This document shows, piece by piece, positions 1-8,265 of a stretch of 23,845 bases of DNA. A model generated the notes under the pieces. That model was not told the DNA's origin. It was given only the letters and a program-made list of their open reading frames with translations, and did no database searches. The stretch is taken from NCBI GenBank assembly GCA_964595035.1, contig CAZQNW010000012.1, positions 1-23,845 of the forward strand, written 5' to 3'. Source of the DNA: JAKASV01 sp964595035. GTDB lineage: Bacteria; Babelota; Babeliae; Babelales; Vermiphilaceae. Numbering within the stretch: position 1 is the stretch's first letter; each line of letters starts with the position of its first letter. Made by a program: the position numbers and the translations under genes.

Positions 1-31
1 TTATGTTAGATTGCGTGACTCCTGTGTTAAA

Positions 32-571
32 TTACTTTGATTCAGATTCTTGCACGGTATTAGGGCGAATTACCTTAACTGCTTCATCAAGAATACCATT
101 TATAAATTTATAGGCATCCTCTTCTGAAAAGCATTTTGCAAGTTCAATAGCCTCATTAATAACAATATTATGAGGCTCATCTGTATGCAAAAGCTCCCAT
201 ACTGCTAAACGTAAAATTAGCTTTGTACATACACCTAAGCGATCGAAGCGCCAATTGATAAGTAATGGCTTAATAATGCTATCGAGTTCTTCTCGAGAAT
301 CTACAACTGCCTGGGTAATTGTACTTGCTGTACTATTTAATGGGATATCAAGAGAAAAGCCTCGGTTAAGATTGTCAATAACCTCACTCAGGCTTACCTC
401 GTATTCGAAAGTTTCCATGGCGTAGAGCAGATGAAAAATTACGGAACGAATGTCGCGCCGTGATAATTTGTCGTATGATATAATACCATCGTAATCACAG
501 CAATAATCTGATTCATCGGCTTCAATCTGCTCAACATTATTATCTTGAATCTTTGGTTCTTTTTTCTTCAT
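32..571 (-). CDS. nusB: Transcription antitermination factor NusB
   Basis: NusB-type all-helical RNA-binding protein. With NusE (ribosomal protein S10) it binds boxA RNA and supports antitermination of rRNA operons in the cytoplasm. The domain starts near residue 39 (RRDIRSVIFHLLYAME) and ends with the typical C-terminal part: LRLAVWELL near 120, then NIVINEAIELAK and FINGILDEAVK. At 179 aa it is longer than the usual 130-150 because of an acidic, low-complexity N-terminal extension of about 35 residues. It lies 22 bp downstream of efp on the same strand, so the two are probably co-transcribed. Family assignment is confident. The role of the extension is unknown, and a later start cannot be excluded. 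Confidence 0.92.
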   Translation of the reverse strand: MKKKEPKIQDNNVEQIEADESDYCCDYDGIISYDKLSRRDIRSVIFHLLYAMETFEYEVSLSEVIDNLNRGFSLDIPLNSTASTITQAVVDSREELDSIIKPLLINWRFDRLGVCTKLILRLAVWELLHTDEPHNIVINEAIELAKCFSEEDAYKFINGILDEAVKVIRPNTVQESESK

Positions 572-593
572 GCTCTAGCCTGTGATCGTGTAA

Positions 594-1181
594 TTATTTA
601 ATGCGTTCTATATATTTACAATCACGTGTATCCACTTTAATCAGGTCACCTTCTTGAACAAAAAGAGGAACTTGGATAACAAGTCCGGTTTCTAATGTTG
701 CAGGTTTGCTTCCGGATCCTTGAGCTGTGTCACCCTTGACGCCAGGAGTTGTTTCAATAACTTTTAACTCCATAAACATTGGGGGAGTGACTGAAATGGG
801 TTTGCCATTAAAATAAAGAACTGTATAAATTGCTTGTTCTTTAAGATAAGGAAGAACTTCATCCAGATGGTTTTTATTAAGAGAGATTTCTTCATAGTTT
901 TCTTGGTCCATGAAGTTATAAATATCATCATCTGAATAGAGATATGCTACTTCCTTGTATTCTAAATCCGGTTCAGGAAATTTTTCAGTAGATCTGAAGG
1001 TTTCTTCATGAATAAGACTAGTGATCATATTCTTCATCTTAGTCTTCAGATAAGTTCCGCCCTTGCCCGGTTTTACCAACTGATACTCAAGAATCATATA
1101 TGGTTCATCGCGGAAAAGAATTTTTAATCCTTTCCTGAAATCGGAAGTTGAATACACAGTAAAATCCTCATTTAAAAACAT
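594..1181 (-). CDS. efp: Translation elongation factor P
   Basis: EF-P relieves ribosome stalling at polyproline stretches by binding between the P and E sites. All three beta-barrel domains are present in 195 aa. Domain I carries the tip loop VKPGKGG with Lys40 at the position that is often post-translationally modified, followed by KTKMKN. The C-terminal signature is recognisable around TTPGVKGDTAQGSGSKPA, and the protein ends with KVDTRDCKYIERI. A sigma70-like promoter lies directly upstream and would give a very short leader. nusB follows 22 bp downstream. No gene for an EF-P lysine-modifying enzyme (EpmA/EpmB) is in this window. Confidence 0.96.
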   Translation of the reverse strand: MFLNEDFTVYSTSDFRKGLKILFRDEPYMILEYQLVKPGKGGTYLKTKMKNMITSLIHEETFRSTEKFPEPDLEYKEVAYLYSDDDIYNFMDQENYEEISLNKNHLDEVLPYLKEQAIYTVLYFNGKPISVTPPMFMELKVIETTPGVKGDTAQGSGSKPATLETGLVIQVPLFVQEGDLIKVDTRDCKYIERIK

Positions 1182-1196
1182 AATACTTTACACTAC

Positions 1197-1225
1197 AGTA
1201 TAGAAAAAATATGACGAAAGTGCAA
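1197..1225 (-). promoter_or_regulatory. Sigma70-like promoter of efp-nusB
   Basis: On the minus strand, TTGCAC (1220-1225) is separated by exactly 17 nt from TATACT (1197-1202). Both are one or two bases from consensus. A start site about 7 nt downstream of the -10 box would fall near 1190, only about 9 nt before the efp ATG (1179-1181). The leader would be close to absent, with no strong Shine-Dalgarno sequence. Confidence 0.65.
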
Positions 1226-1286
1226 TTCCTCTAAAATAGATTTTATGAAAAAGATAGTTCTTGCCTTGACATTGTTGCAGTGTAAT

Positions 1287-1320
1287 AAAAAAAGGGATCT
1301 CCCTGGAGATCCCTTTTTTT
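1287..1320 (-). terminator. Strong bidirectional rho-independent terminator
   Basis: A perfect inverted repeat, GGGATCTC-CCTG-GAGATCCC (1294-1313), is flanked by seven A on the left and seven T on the right. It is a canonical intrinsic terminator readable from either strand. It sits 20 bp after the stop of the exported helical-repeat gene (minus strand), which it most likely ends. It thereby insulates efp-nusB from that strongly promoted gene. Confidence 0.9.
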
Positions 1321-1340
1321 ATTATTTTTTAAATACTTTT

Positions 1341-2489
1341 TTAAATAATTGATTCTATAATAGCATTAGCAACATCGGTTTCAACAATTCCCTGCTGAAT
1401 AACTTGATCTCTTAAAGCCAAAAGTTGATCTAAGTTACGATTTATACAGGCTGCTTGCCATTCATCCCATAAGTTGCGCACAGAAATTTCCTGTTGTGAC
1501 GTTTGAGATGGCATGGTTGGAGTAATTCCCATAGCAACTTCCAGGGATGTGATTGTCTCTAAAAGTGAATCTATATATTGTGTATGTTCAAGGCAAATAC
1601 GTAATTTTTTAAGGGCTTCAAGGTTTCTGTTTCTGAGAAGGCATTGGGCATATTCATCTATGAGTAATAAGGATGCTTCTTCCTGAACGCTTCCTTTAAA
1701 AACGTTTAGATATAAATCTACTACAGCTGTCGTGTCGTTTCTTTCTATGGCTTGAATGAAGCAATTATTGAGAAGCTTCATTGCCTCGTGTTCAGCTGTT
1801 GTTTGTCTAATAGCATCTCTATAAATATTGATTATCGCATTGAAATCATTGCGAATTATTGCTTCTTTAAGTGCTTGCATTGCCAGGTCGGTATTACTTG
1901 CAATTTCTTGAGGGGTAACCCATACACGATAGAGCATATGCCCCCTGAGTTGTTGTACTTCTTTGCCTATAATGGCCATGATATCTTGATTTTCTGTTAA
2001 TTGATTTAAGCGATTAAATAATACTTCTAGGTTTTGAATTAAGCCTATTTCTTTGAGAATGGTAACGAATTCTCTTTTATTTGAAAGTTGTTCATATAAC
2101 CAAGCAAGTCCATTAGTAATAGCCTCTTGGGTGCTTAGGGCTTTTTGCATGCGTTCTATTGCTGTCATGCGAAGTATATGCTCGCAGTCAGTTTTTTCTT
2201 GCTCGATTCGTTGTTTTTTCTCTGCGGGTTCTCCCAGCGCTTCAAGCATCATATCAAGTTCCTCGCGTACAACAATATGTTTTTCTAGAAGATGTTGTTG
2301 ATTTTTTGTTATCCATTCTAGGTCGCCTTCTTGGCATGCCCGTTCATATTCTTTAGTTAATTGAGCTTTAAAGCGTGCTTGTTGACGTTCTAATCTTTCT
2401 CGAGCAAGTTGCCTTATGTCTTGTGATGCTGGTAAATAATATGTGAAAGCAGACATCATTATAATGCTAAGTGCTATGTACTTTTTCAT
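1341..2489 (-). CDS. Exported protein with helical-hairpin repeats, unknown function
   Basis: I do not recognise a named family. The ATG at 2489 is chosen because AAGGAAG lies 4 nt upstream and the product then begins with a Sec-type signal peptide (MKKYIALSIIMMSAFTYYLPAS). A longer in-frame start at 2528 would bury it. The mature 360-residue part is highly helical and charged. A short motif recurs at residues 51-60 (ACQEGDLEWI), 210-219 (AIIRNDFNAI), 247-256 (AIERNDTTAV), 283-293 (CLLRNRNLEAL) and 347-357 (ACINRNLDQLL), often followed by a helix ending in LY or LR. This looks like a solenoid of alpha-hairpins of about 36 residues, TPR-like in style, and suggests protein binding. Transcription starts from a perfect consensus promoter and ends at a strong terminator, so the gene is probably a highly expressed monocistronic unit. 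Confidence 0.8.
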   Translation of the reverse strand: MKKYIALSIIMMSAFTYYLPASQDIRQLARERLERQQARFKAQLTKEYERACQEGDLEWITKNQQHLLEKHIVVREELDMMLEALGEPAEKKQRIEQEKTDCEHILRMTAIERMQKALSTQEAITNGLAWLYEQLSNKREFVTILKEIGLIQNLEVLFNRLNQLTENQDIMAIIGKEVQQLRGHMLYRVWVTPQEIASNTDLAMQALKEAIIRNDFNAIINIYRDAIRQTTAEHEAMKLLNNCFIQAIERNDTTAVVDLYLNVFKGSVQEEASLLLIDEYAQCLLRNRNLEALKKLRICLEHTQYIDSLLETITSLEVAMGITPTMPSQTSQQEISVRNLWDEWQAACINRNLDQLLALRDQVIQQGIVETDVANAIIESII

Positions 2490-2549
2490 TTTTCTTCCTT
2501 GATTAAATACTAACATAAATATTAACACTTCAAAGTACTTACATATTTT

Positions 2550-2577
2550 ATTATAAGTTTATACTATAAAATGTCAA
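2550..2577 (-). promoter_or_regulatory. Perfect consensus sigma70 promoter
   Basis: On the minus strand TTGACA (2572-2577) is followed after 16 nt by TATAAT (2550-2555). Both hexamers match the housekeeping sigma consensus exactly. It points to the exported helical-repeat gene starting at 2489, giving a leader of about 50 nt that includes the AAGGAAG ribosome-binding site. It is the strongest promoter seen in the window. Confidence 0.85.
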
Positions 2578-2720
2578 TATGTAAATTTATTTTGAATAAT
2601 GTGAAGTTAGGTTGTTTTGAATTTATGTTATATAGGCATATTTTTTCTTGTGATTGCTTACTTTCTCATTTTAGATAGTATGCTTGTAGGAAGGATAGTT
2701 TTATTAACGCGAGGCTTTTT

Positions 2721-3944
2721 ATGCATATAATTCAAGATGTAGAAATAGAAGAACTTATCCATGCTGAACGAAAAAGACAGCACAATGAGATTAGCCTCAT
2801 TGCTTCTGAAAATTATGCCCCAAAAGCTATTTTAGATGCGGTTGGCTCTGTATTATGTAATAAATACGCAGAAGGGTTGCCAGGCAAGCGCTATTATGGC
2901 GGCTGTGCTATTGTAGATACTATAGAACGTGTGGCTATAGAGCGGTGTAAAAAGCTTTTTGGGGCTGAATATGCCAACGTACAACCCCATTCAGGCTCAC
3001 AAGCAAATATGGCTGTCTATATGTCCTGCTTAAAACCAGGAGATACTATCTTAGGAATGGATTTGGCTGCCGGCGGGCATCTGACTCATGGATTTAAGGC
3101 TAATTTTTCCGGATCACTTTACCATGTAGTTTCATATGGAGTTGATAAGGTGAGCGAATGTATAGATTATACTGTTGTTGAAGAATTGGCTCAGATACAT
3201 AAACCTAAAATAATTGTCGCAGGTGCTTCTGCATATTCAAGAATTATTGATTTTGAGAGATTTGCTCATATTGCTCATGATGTAGGTGCATTGTTATTGG
3301 CTGATATAGCGCACATATCAGGACTTGTAGCAGCACGATTGCACCCGAGTCCTGTTCCTTACGCTGATTTTGTAACAAGTACAACGCATAAAACACTTGC
3401 CGGTCCACGAGGGGCTTTTATTATGTGTAAGCAAGAGTATGCGCAGGCTATTGATAGGACTGTAATGCCCGGTATTCAAGGCGGTCCTTTTATGCATGTT
3501 ATTGCTGCAAAGGCAATATGTTTCGGTAATGCTTTAAAGCCGGAATTTATTGAGTATCAACAGGATATTATTGCTAATGCCCAGACTATGGCTAATACTT
3601 TAGCCGGTTATGGCTATCGCATAGTAGCCGGAGGAACTGATAATCATTTATTTATTGTTGATTTAACAGGGTCCGGTTTGAATGGCAAACAGGCACAAGG
3701 AGTGCTGGAGAAAGTTGGATTAACAGTAAGTAGCAGCTGTATTCCATTTGATACGCTTAAACCTTCATTGGGAAGCGGGATTCGCATTGGAACAGCTGCC
3801 ATGACAATGCGTGGCATGAAAAAGGCAGAGGCACTACTTTTGGCTGAGTTGATTCATGGAGTGTTGCAGAATTGTAGCAATAGCATGGCTCTTGATTCAA
3901 TAAAAGAGCGTGTAATAGAACTTTGCAAGAGATACCCTATCTAG
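2721..3944 (+). CDS. glyA: Serine hydroxymethyltransferase
   Basis: A PLP enzyme that converts serine plus tetrahydrofolate to glycine plus 5,10-methylene-THF, the main cytoplasmic source of one-carbon units. Hallmarks are LIASENY (26-32), the GKRYYGG loop (55-61), ADIAHISGL with the PLP-contacting Asp195 and His198, and the Schiff-base lysine Lys224 in STTHKTLAGPRG. The 407-aa length is normal. GAGG lies 6 nt before the ATG. A weak promoter-like pair, TTGCTT (2654-2659) and TAGTAT (2676-2681) with 16-nt spacing, precedes it. The flippase gene follows after 12 bp, so they may share a transcript. A FolC-like ligase elsewhere in the window is consistent with some folate metabolism. Confidence 0.97.
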   Translation: MHIIQDVEIEELIHAERKRQHNEISLIASENYAPKAILDAVGSVLCNKYAEGLPGKRYYGGCAIVDTIERVAIERCKKLFGAEYANVQPHSGSQANMAVYMSCLKPGDTILGMDLAAGGHLTHGFKANFSGSLYHVVSYGVDKVSECIDYTVVEELAQIHKPKIIVAGASAYSRIIDFERFAHIAHDVGALLLADIAHISGLVAARLHPSPVPYADFVTSTTHKTLAGPRGAFIMCKQEYAQAIDRTVMPGIQGGPFMHVIAAKAICFGNALKPEFIEYQQDIIANAQTMANTLAGYGYRIVAGGTDNHLFIVDLTGSGLNGKQAQGVLEKVGLTVSSSCIPFDTLKPSLGSGIRIGTAAMTMRGMKKAEALLLAELIHGVLQNCSNSMALDSIKERVIELCKRYPI

Positions 3945-3956
3945 AAAGTTATAGTA

Positions 3957-5276
3957 ATGGAGAAAAAGACACGGGCATTGAAAAATTTTAATGCTGAGGT
4001 TAAGGAACGGCTACCTGTGTCTGTGGTAGCTCATTTTTTTGTATACGTGGCAGGCAAGATTCTCATGAGTGGCATTTCATGTATTATGGCACCGCTTATG
4101 ATGATATTGCTAAGCCCTGCTGAATATGGACTCGTTTCATTACTCCACGGCTCTAATAATGTAGTAATTGCATGTTTAAGCCTTGGGTTACCTCAGGCGT
4201 TAACAGTACATTATTTTCAAGCATCCTGTAACGATAGAGGATCTGTTGTTAACTCAGTTTTATGTACCTATTGCATGGTAAGTATCCCCATTGTTTGTTT
4301 TATTATGGTATATCCGCGGTATGTTCAACACTATCTTTTTTTGACTGGGCACTATTCTTCACTTGTGTATGCAGTTGTACTAATATGGTTTTTTTCTTTT
4401 TTCAATGACATTATGTTACAACTATTGCAATATAATCGTGCTGCCTTTTGGTTTACCGCGATTCAAGTATTTGTCAGTGTTATGACTGCACTGTTAAATA
4501 TCCTGTTGCTTGCTTATTATCATGCAGGTGTTGTAAGTGTTGTGTTGGTCCAGTTTGCACTTGTTATGGTTGTTTTTTTTGTTGCAGTATATTTGTATGT
4601 CAAATCAGGTTATTACAAAGCGCTCAACTTCAGCTTTGCAGTTCATAAAGCCCGAGAGTTACTAGAACTTGGCGTTCCATTTTTACCTGGTCTTATGTCG
4701 GGCTGGTTGTTAGCTGTATTAAATCGATGGATGCTTGCATATTATATGGGTCTTGACTCTGCCGGTATATATTCAATTGCAGATGCTGGGGGTCTCTTGA
4801 TATATCGGTTAATATTGCATCCATTGCAAGGTGCTTATGGGCCGTCTTTGTTTGATGCATACGGTGATAATGCCAAGGATATTCGTAAAACTGAAAAATC
4901 AAATCATTCAGTTATGGTGCTTGTTCTTGTTGGGATGGGTATAGCATCAGTACTAGGATATGTATTGTTCAAGCCTCTTGTTTATATGCTCATTCCTGTG
5001 GCGTATATGAAATCTGTAGATTGCATCCTAGGTATTTTACTGGGATATACTTTTTTGATCGGTGCATACTTTGTTTCTAATTTTTTACAATTTAAAAAGA
5101 AACGAGCAATTTTTGCCGCTGCACTTTGCATAGCAGTTCTTATTAACAGTGTGCTTAATTGTGTCCTTATCCCTTGTTATGGTATCTTAGGATGCGTTTG
5201 TTCGATGGCTGTAGGATGTTGTACATATTTTTTAGTATTGTTGATGTATAACTGCTTACTGTTACGCATGTTGTAA
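3957..5276 (+). CDS. Wzx-like polysaccharide flippase (MOP superfamily)
   Basis: Predicted integral inner-membrane protein of 439 aa with about 12-14 hydrophobic segments after a short charged N terminus. The opening pattern (first TM, then PAEYGLVSL and a second helix with LGLPQALTVHYF) is typical of RfbX/Wzx-type lipid-linked oligosaccharide flippases. A second half begins around ELGVPFLPGLMSGWLLAVLNRWMLAYYMGLD, including the usual AGIYSIAD stretch. Members move undecaprenyl-linked glycan units from the cytoplasmic to the periplasmic leaflet. It lies 12 bp after glyA and converges on glycosyltransferase genes, overlapping the nearest by 15 bp at the 3' ends. That neighbourhood supports a surface-glycan role. 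Substrate unknown. Confidence 0.82.
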   Translation: MEKKTRALKNFNAEVKERLPVSVVAHFFVYVAGKILMSGISCIMAPLMMILLSPAEYGLVSLLHGSNNVVIACLSLGLPQALTVHYFQASCNDRGSVVNSVLCTYCMVSIPIVCFIMVYPRYVQHYLFLTGHYSSLVYAVVLIWFFSFFNDIMLQLLQYNRAAFWFTAIQVFVSVMTALLNILLLAYYHAGVVSVVLVQFALVMVVFFVAVYLYVKSGYYKALNFSFAVHKARELLELGVPFLPGLMSGWLLAVLNRWMLAYYMGLDSAGIYSIADAGGLLIYRLILHPLQGAYGPSLFDAYGDNAKDIRKTEKSNHSVMVLVLVGMGIASVLGYVLFKPLVYMLIPVAYMKSVDCILGILLGYTFLIGAYFVSNFLQFKKKRAIFAAALCIAVLINSVLNCVLIPCYGILGCVCSMAVGCCTYFLVLLMYNCLLLRML

Positions 5277-6221
5277 ACAAGGTTCCCGTTGTATAAATGG
5301 CAACGTATAGGCTATGTGACACGATTCGTTGAGAATACCGTCTAAAGGTACAATATCAAATTTAAGGCCATTATTGAATTTTTCGAGTAGTTGTTCAGCC
5401 GTCCATGAGAGCATAGAGCGATTGTTGCATACTTCTTGAACTAAATTCATAGGAATATTTACTACAGATGACGCTTGATAACAAAGACCTGTTTTGTGTT
5501 GAATTAACTGTGCCTTGCGCGCCCAAGTTGCTTCAAGTGTGTTGGGGTTTGTGTAATCCATTATTAGAAAATCCAATATAAGATCTTTTTTTCTATAAAC
5601 GGTCATATCAACAGTATGCGCATAATTCCAGTCATGTATGCCGTCTTTGAATGACCATGTGAGTATGTTATCGGATACCTTTGTATATTGAGGTAAAGGT
5701 TGCTTCTGATTAAGCATATAGCAAAATGAGATATGCGTTCCTAACCTCAAAAAGAACCCATAAGCATTGGTTTGCTCAAGAGCTTGTGTAACCTCTGTAA
5801 GATCGATATCTTTTTTTACGATTATATCATCAACTGCAAAGCATACGTAGGGCGATCGTCCTGAGCGTAATGATGATATAAGTAGTGGTTTGAAATCTTT
5901 AGAAGGTTGTGGTCCTTGTCGTATAAAGTTGATTGAAACAAACCGTTGTTTTACTTGATTGTATGCTGTATCGAAAGCATCATTACTTGCTCGATAGATT
6001 ACCGTTGTACTTTCAAGGCCTCGTATATGGTGTTCTATCGATTCGCACAGAGCATATAATTGCATTGGCCTATCGAATGAAAAAATTATGAGGTCAACCG
6101 TGGGTAATGATGGTTCAATAGTTGGTAATGAACGAGCTTGGTGCAACGTGTTACGGTATGAAATTGCGGCTGCTATACAGTATATGCATACGATACTCAG
6201 ATTGAGTATTTTCTCGTTCAT
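5262..6221 (-). CDS. Membrane-anchored GT2-like glycosyltransferase
   Basis: A 319-aa protein with one N-terminal hydrophobic segment (about residues 8-22), then a GT-A-like domain starting at VDLIIFSFDRPMQLYALCES, where the IIFSFDRP pattern matches GT2-type nucleotide-sugar-binding starts. A DxD-like acidic pair sits in FAVDDIIV. Sugar donor and acceptor cannot be predicted. The ATG at 6221 is preferred over the one at 6227: it gives a 4-bp ATGA overlap with the upstream GT2 stop and puts AAGGA 6 nt upstream, whereas at 6227 the spacing would be zero. It is the last gene of the long minus-strand block and overlaps the flippase gene tail by 15 bp. Confidence 0.72.
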   Translation of the reverse strand: MNEKILNLSIVCIYCIAAAISYRNTLHQARSLPTIEPSLPTVDLIIFSFDRPMQLYALCESIEHHIRGLESTTVIYRASNDAFDTAYNQVKQRFVSINFIRQGPQPSKDFKPLLISSLRSGRSPYVCFAVDDIIVKKDIDLTEVTQALEQTNAYGFFLRLGTHISFCYMLNQKQPLPQYTKVSDNILTWSFKDGIHDWNYAHTVDMTVYRKKDLILDFLIMDYTNPNTLEATWARKAQLIQHKTGLCYQASSVVNIPMNLVQEVCNNRSMLSWTAEQLLEKFNNGLKFDIVPLDGILNESCHIAYTLPFIQREPCLQHA

Positions 6222-7075
6222 GCACATTCCTTAGGAAATTCCAAAGGTTGATATGGCTTTAAGTGTGCAATATGATCTGCAAGAGCATGCTGAAGTTGTA
6301 CATTAACTTTATGATCATTTATAGGATTTGAATTATTGTATATATAAAGAATTTCTGAAGTGCAAGCATAATGATGAGCTGCCATTTCAATCATAGGAGC
6401 TAATATAGCTTTATCCCAGCTCATACTATAAAATTTTCCTTCATACATAAGGTCGTCGATATTAATTAATTTAAAGAGCCATGCATAACATGTTCTTAAG
6501 TGAGACATAGGCAGTCCTTTATAGGTGCGCATGCTGTTGTTTTTTATGACATGTTTTGGAAAATGTTGCGAGTAGAGATGACCTATGCGACCGGATGGGA
6601 ACTCTTGAAATTGTCCGTATGTTAACCAGATATTTTTGTTGGCATAGAGACAGTTGATGTATGCAAGAACATGATCATGTGCTAACCAGTCGTCACCGTC
6701 AAGTTGTACAATAATTTCATTATCTTTACAAGAGTGAATTGCTTTATATAAATTTGCCAGCGCTCCTTGCCGTTCTTGGTTATGGATTATAGTTGTGCGA
6801 TATTCTTGTTGATAATTCTTGGTTAAAAGCTGTACTTTTTCATAGGTTCTGTCAGGTGAACAATCATCGATATAAATGACTCGATAATTTGAATATTTTT
6901 GATTGAATACCGAGGATAAATTTTTTTCGACCCATTGTTCGTTTTTATATGATGGTATTACAACAACCATTGGTTTTTCAGGGTAGCGGTCAAGGCGAAA
7001 AAATATAACGGGAACAAGTACCAAGATACATGTTATTGATAGGAAAAAATAATTTACAAATTTGACTGCTTTCAT
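6218..7075 (-). CDS. GT2 family glycosyltransferase with N-terminal membrane segment
   Basis: A 285-aa protein: a hydrophobic segment at about residues 7-26, then a classical GT2 domain. It shows VVVIPSYKNE (start of the nucleotide-binding fold), YIDDCSPDRTYE (first acidic motif, about 68-79), and LDGDDW (125-130) carrying the metal-binding DxD. The C-terminal acceptor part is short. It would transfer a sugar from a nucleotide donor; specificity unknown. AAAGGA lies 5 nt upstream of the ATG, but this site sits at the base of a large inverted repeat (7083-7144), so translation may be structure-controlled. Translationally coupled to the following GT2-like gene by an ATGA overlap. Confidence 0.88.
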   Translation of the reverse strand: MKAVKFVNYFFLSITCILVLVPVIFFRLDRYPEKPMVVVIPSYKNEQWVEKNLSSVFNQKYSNYRVIYIDDCSPDRTYEKVQLLTKNYQQEYRTTIIHNQERQGALANLYKAIHSCKDNEIIVQLDGDDWLAHDHVLAYINCLYANKNIWLTYGQFQEFPSGRIGHLYSQHFPKHVIKNNSMRTYKGLPMSHLRTCYAWLFKLINIDDLMYEGKFYSMSWDKAILAPMIEMAAHHYACTSEILYIYNNSNPINDHKVNVQLQHALADHIAHLKPYQPLEFPKECA

Positions 7076-7082
7076 AACTGTC

Positions 7083-7144
7083 CTTTCTCATTTCAATAGT
7101 GTAACCATAAACGATCTTTAACACTATATGACAAAATGAGAAAG
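7083..7144 (-). repeat. 62-nt nested inverted repeat overlapping the GT2 ribosome-binding site
   Basis: Outer arms of 11 bp match perfectly (CTTTCTCATTT at 7083-7093, AAATGAGAAAG at 7134-7144). Inside them lie inner arms of 7 bp (ATAGTGT at 7096-7102, ACACTAT at 7121-7127) around an 18-nt loop. On the minus-strand mRNA the structure falls in the gap between the hydrolase stop and the GT2 start. Its 3' arm ends inside the AAAGGA Shine-Dalgarno sequence (7081-7086). No U-tract follows on either strand, so it is not a standard terminator. Confidence 0.75.
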
Positions 7145-7160
7145 TCAATAGATAATTCAC

Positions 7161-8204
7161 TTAAAGAGGTGATGGGTGCTGTATAATACAAAGCAGATCT
7201 GCTGTGTGCATGTGCGACGGCTTATTAAGCATCATAAAAAGATTGAAAAGGTCTTGACAATGTGAACAATGGCCGCATTGGTTGCTTGTTACCAAGAATG
7301 TCCTCAAGGGATTTTTGTTATGAATCTTTTGATAAAACGGTATATCTCCATTATTAGAAACCATATGGTCACATGCATCATAGCGTATTATAGTTGTTAA
7401 ACTTTCTGAAGGCCAATCATCAACGGTGTTTATAGGTTGTTCTCTCCATGGAGCATAGCAGGTATATAAAGGGAAAATAATGTATTCAAGAATTACAGAA
7501 CATATATAATCGATACTGGCTAAAAGATACTTTTTAATGCGCTTTACCATGTTATCAGGTTTTGTAGGATTATCAGGTATATTGTCTATGAAAGAAGACC
7601 TATATTTTTGTACCTGTTGTTCTATGCCGTAACTGACGTGTTTTAATGGACAATCCAGAATAATAATTCCCCGCTTGAGTGCTTGTAGTATTGCATGACA
7701 TTGTGAGTAGTCAATGTGCAGTGATGCTAAATCTTTTTTGTAGAACTTGGGTTTATTGAGGAGTGCGATGGTATTTATTGCTGTTGCCCCGCCTTTGGAA
7801 AATCCAATAAAATTTATCTGTTGAGCTAGCCCTGATTCTATGATTGCATTAAGAACAAATATGGTCGGCAGAATATCAGCTTTTTGTCCAAAACTAGCAT
7901 GATGAAGTGAAACCTTTTTAGCTAGTCTAGCGTCAGGAAAATCAAAAATAACAGCAGGGGGAATAAACAATGACTTGCGTAAATTAGTGTACTTGTTTTC
8001 CTTCCAACCATGGAGGTACACGTTAATGTTGTTTGTTGTATGTGATATGTCTGGAATATATTCTATACAAGGGTCATAGCCCAAATACATCTTAGTTCTG
8101 TTGCTTGCGGTTAATTCTTGAAATCGCGCAACCGCATTTTGTTGTCCATAACTTGGTATATAATGTGCACATAACAATACGAAGCACATAAATATTTTCC
8201 CCAT
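7161..8204 (-). CDS. Exported alpha/beta-hydrolase-like protein
   Basis: Translated from the ATG at 8204 (GGGGGA 3 nt upstream), the 347-aa product starts with a signal peptide (MGKIFMCFVLLCAHYIPSYG, likely cleaved near Gly20). The body has alpha/beta-hydrolase features: a YLHGW strand/oxyanion segment (63-67) and a nucleophile elbow GFSKGG with Ser136. A plausible acid residue is Asp279 in DACDH, with a C-terminal histidine candidate within CGHCSHC (310-316). The double cysteine-histidine cluster is unusual for a hydrolase and could bind metal or form disulfides. Substrate is unknown; lipase, esterase or peptidase are all possible. It sits between two glycosyltransferase genes in the minus-strand block. 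Confidence 0.65.
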   Translation of the reverse strand: MGKIFMCFVLLCAHYIPSYGQQNAVARFQELTASNRTKMYLGYDPCIEYIPDISHTTNNINVYLHGWKENKYTNLRKSLFIPPAVIFDFPDARLAKKVSLHHASFGQKADILPTIFVLNAIIESGLAQQINFIGFSKGGATAINTIALLNKPKFYKKDLASLHIDYSQCHAILQALKRGIIILDCPLKHVSYGIEQQVQKYRSSFIDNIPDNPTKPDNMVKRIKKYLLASIDYICSVILEYIIFPLYTCYAPWREQPINTVDDWPSESLTTIIRYDACDHMVSNNGDIPFYQKIHNKNPLRTFLVTSNQCGHCSHCQDLFNLFMMLNKPSHMHTADLLCIIQHPSPL

Positions 8205-8265
8205 ATATCCCCCTGAATACACAACTATAAGTATACCGTATTATCGTATCATTAATACAATGTCA

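Noticed and set aside
1266..1271. TTGACA on the plus strand as a -35 box
   Set aside because: No -10 box at a usable distance, only the A-tract and stem of the terminator follow, and no plus-strand gene starts nearby.
2751..2762. CTTATCCATG as a DnaA-box-like origin signal
   Set aside because: Single mismatched copy inside glyA, with no cluster of boxes and no origin-type genes nearby.
7083..7144. Inverted repeat as a rho-independent terminator
   Set aside because: No T-run follows on either strand, and it sits directly before a start codon, overlapping its ribosome-binding site.
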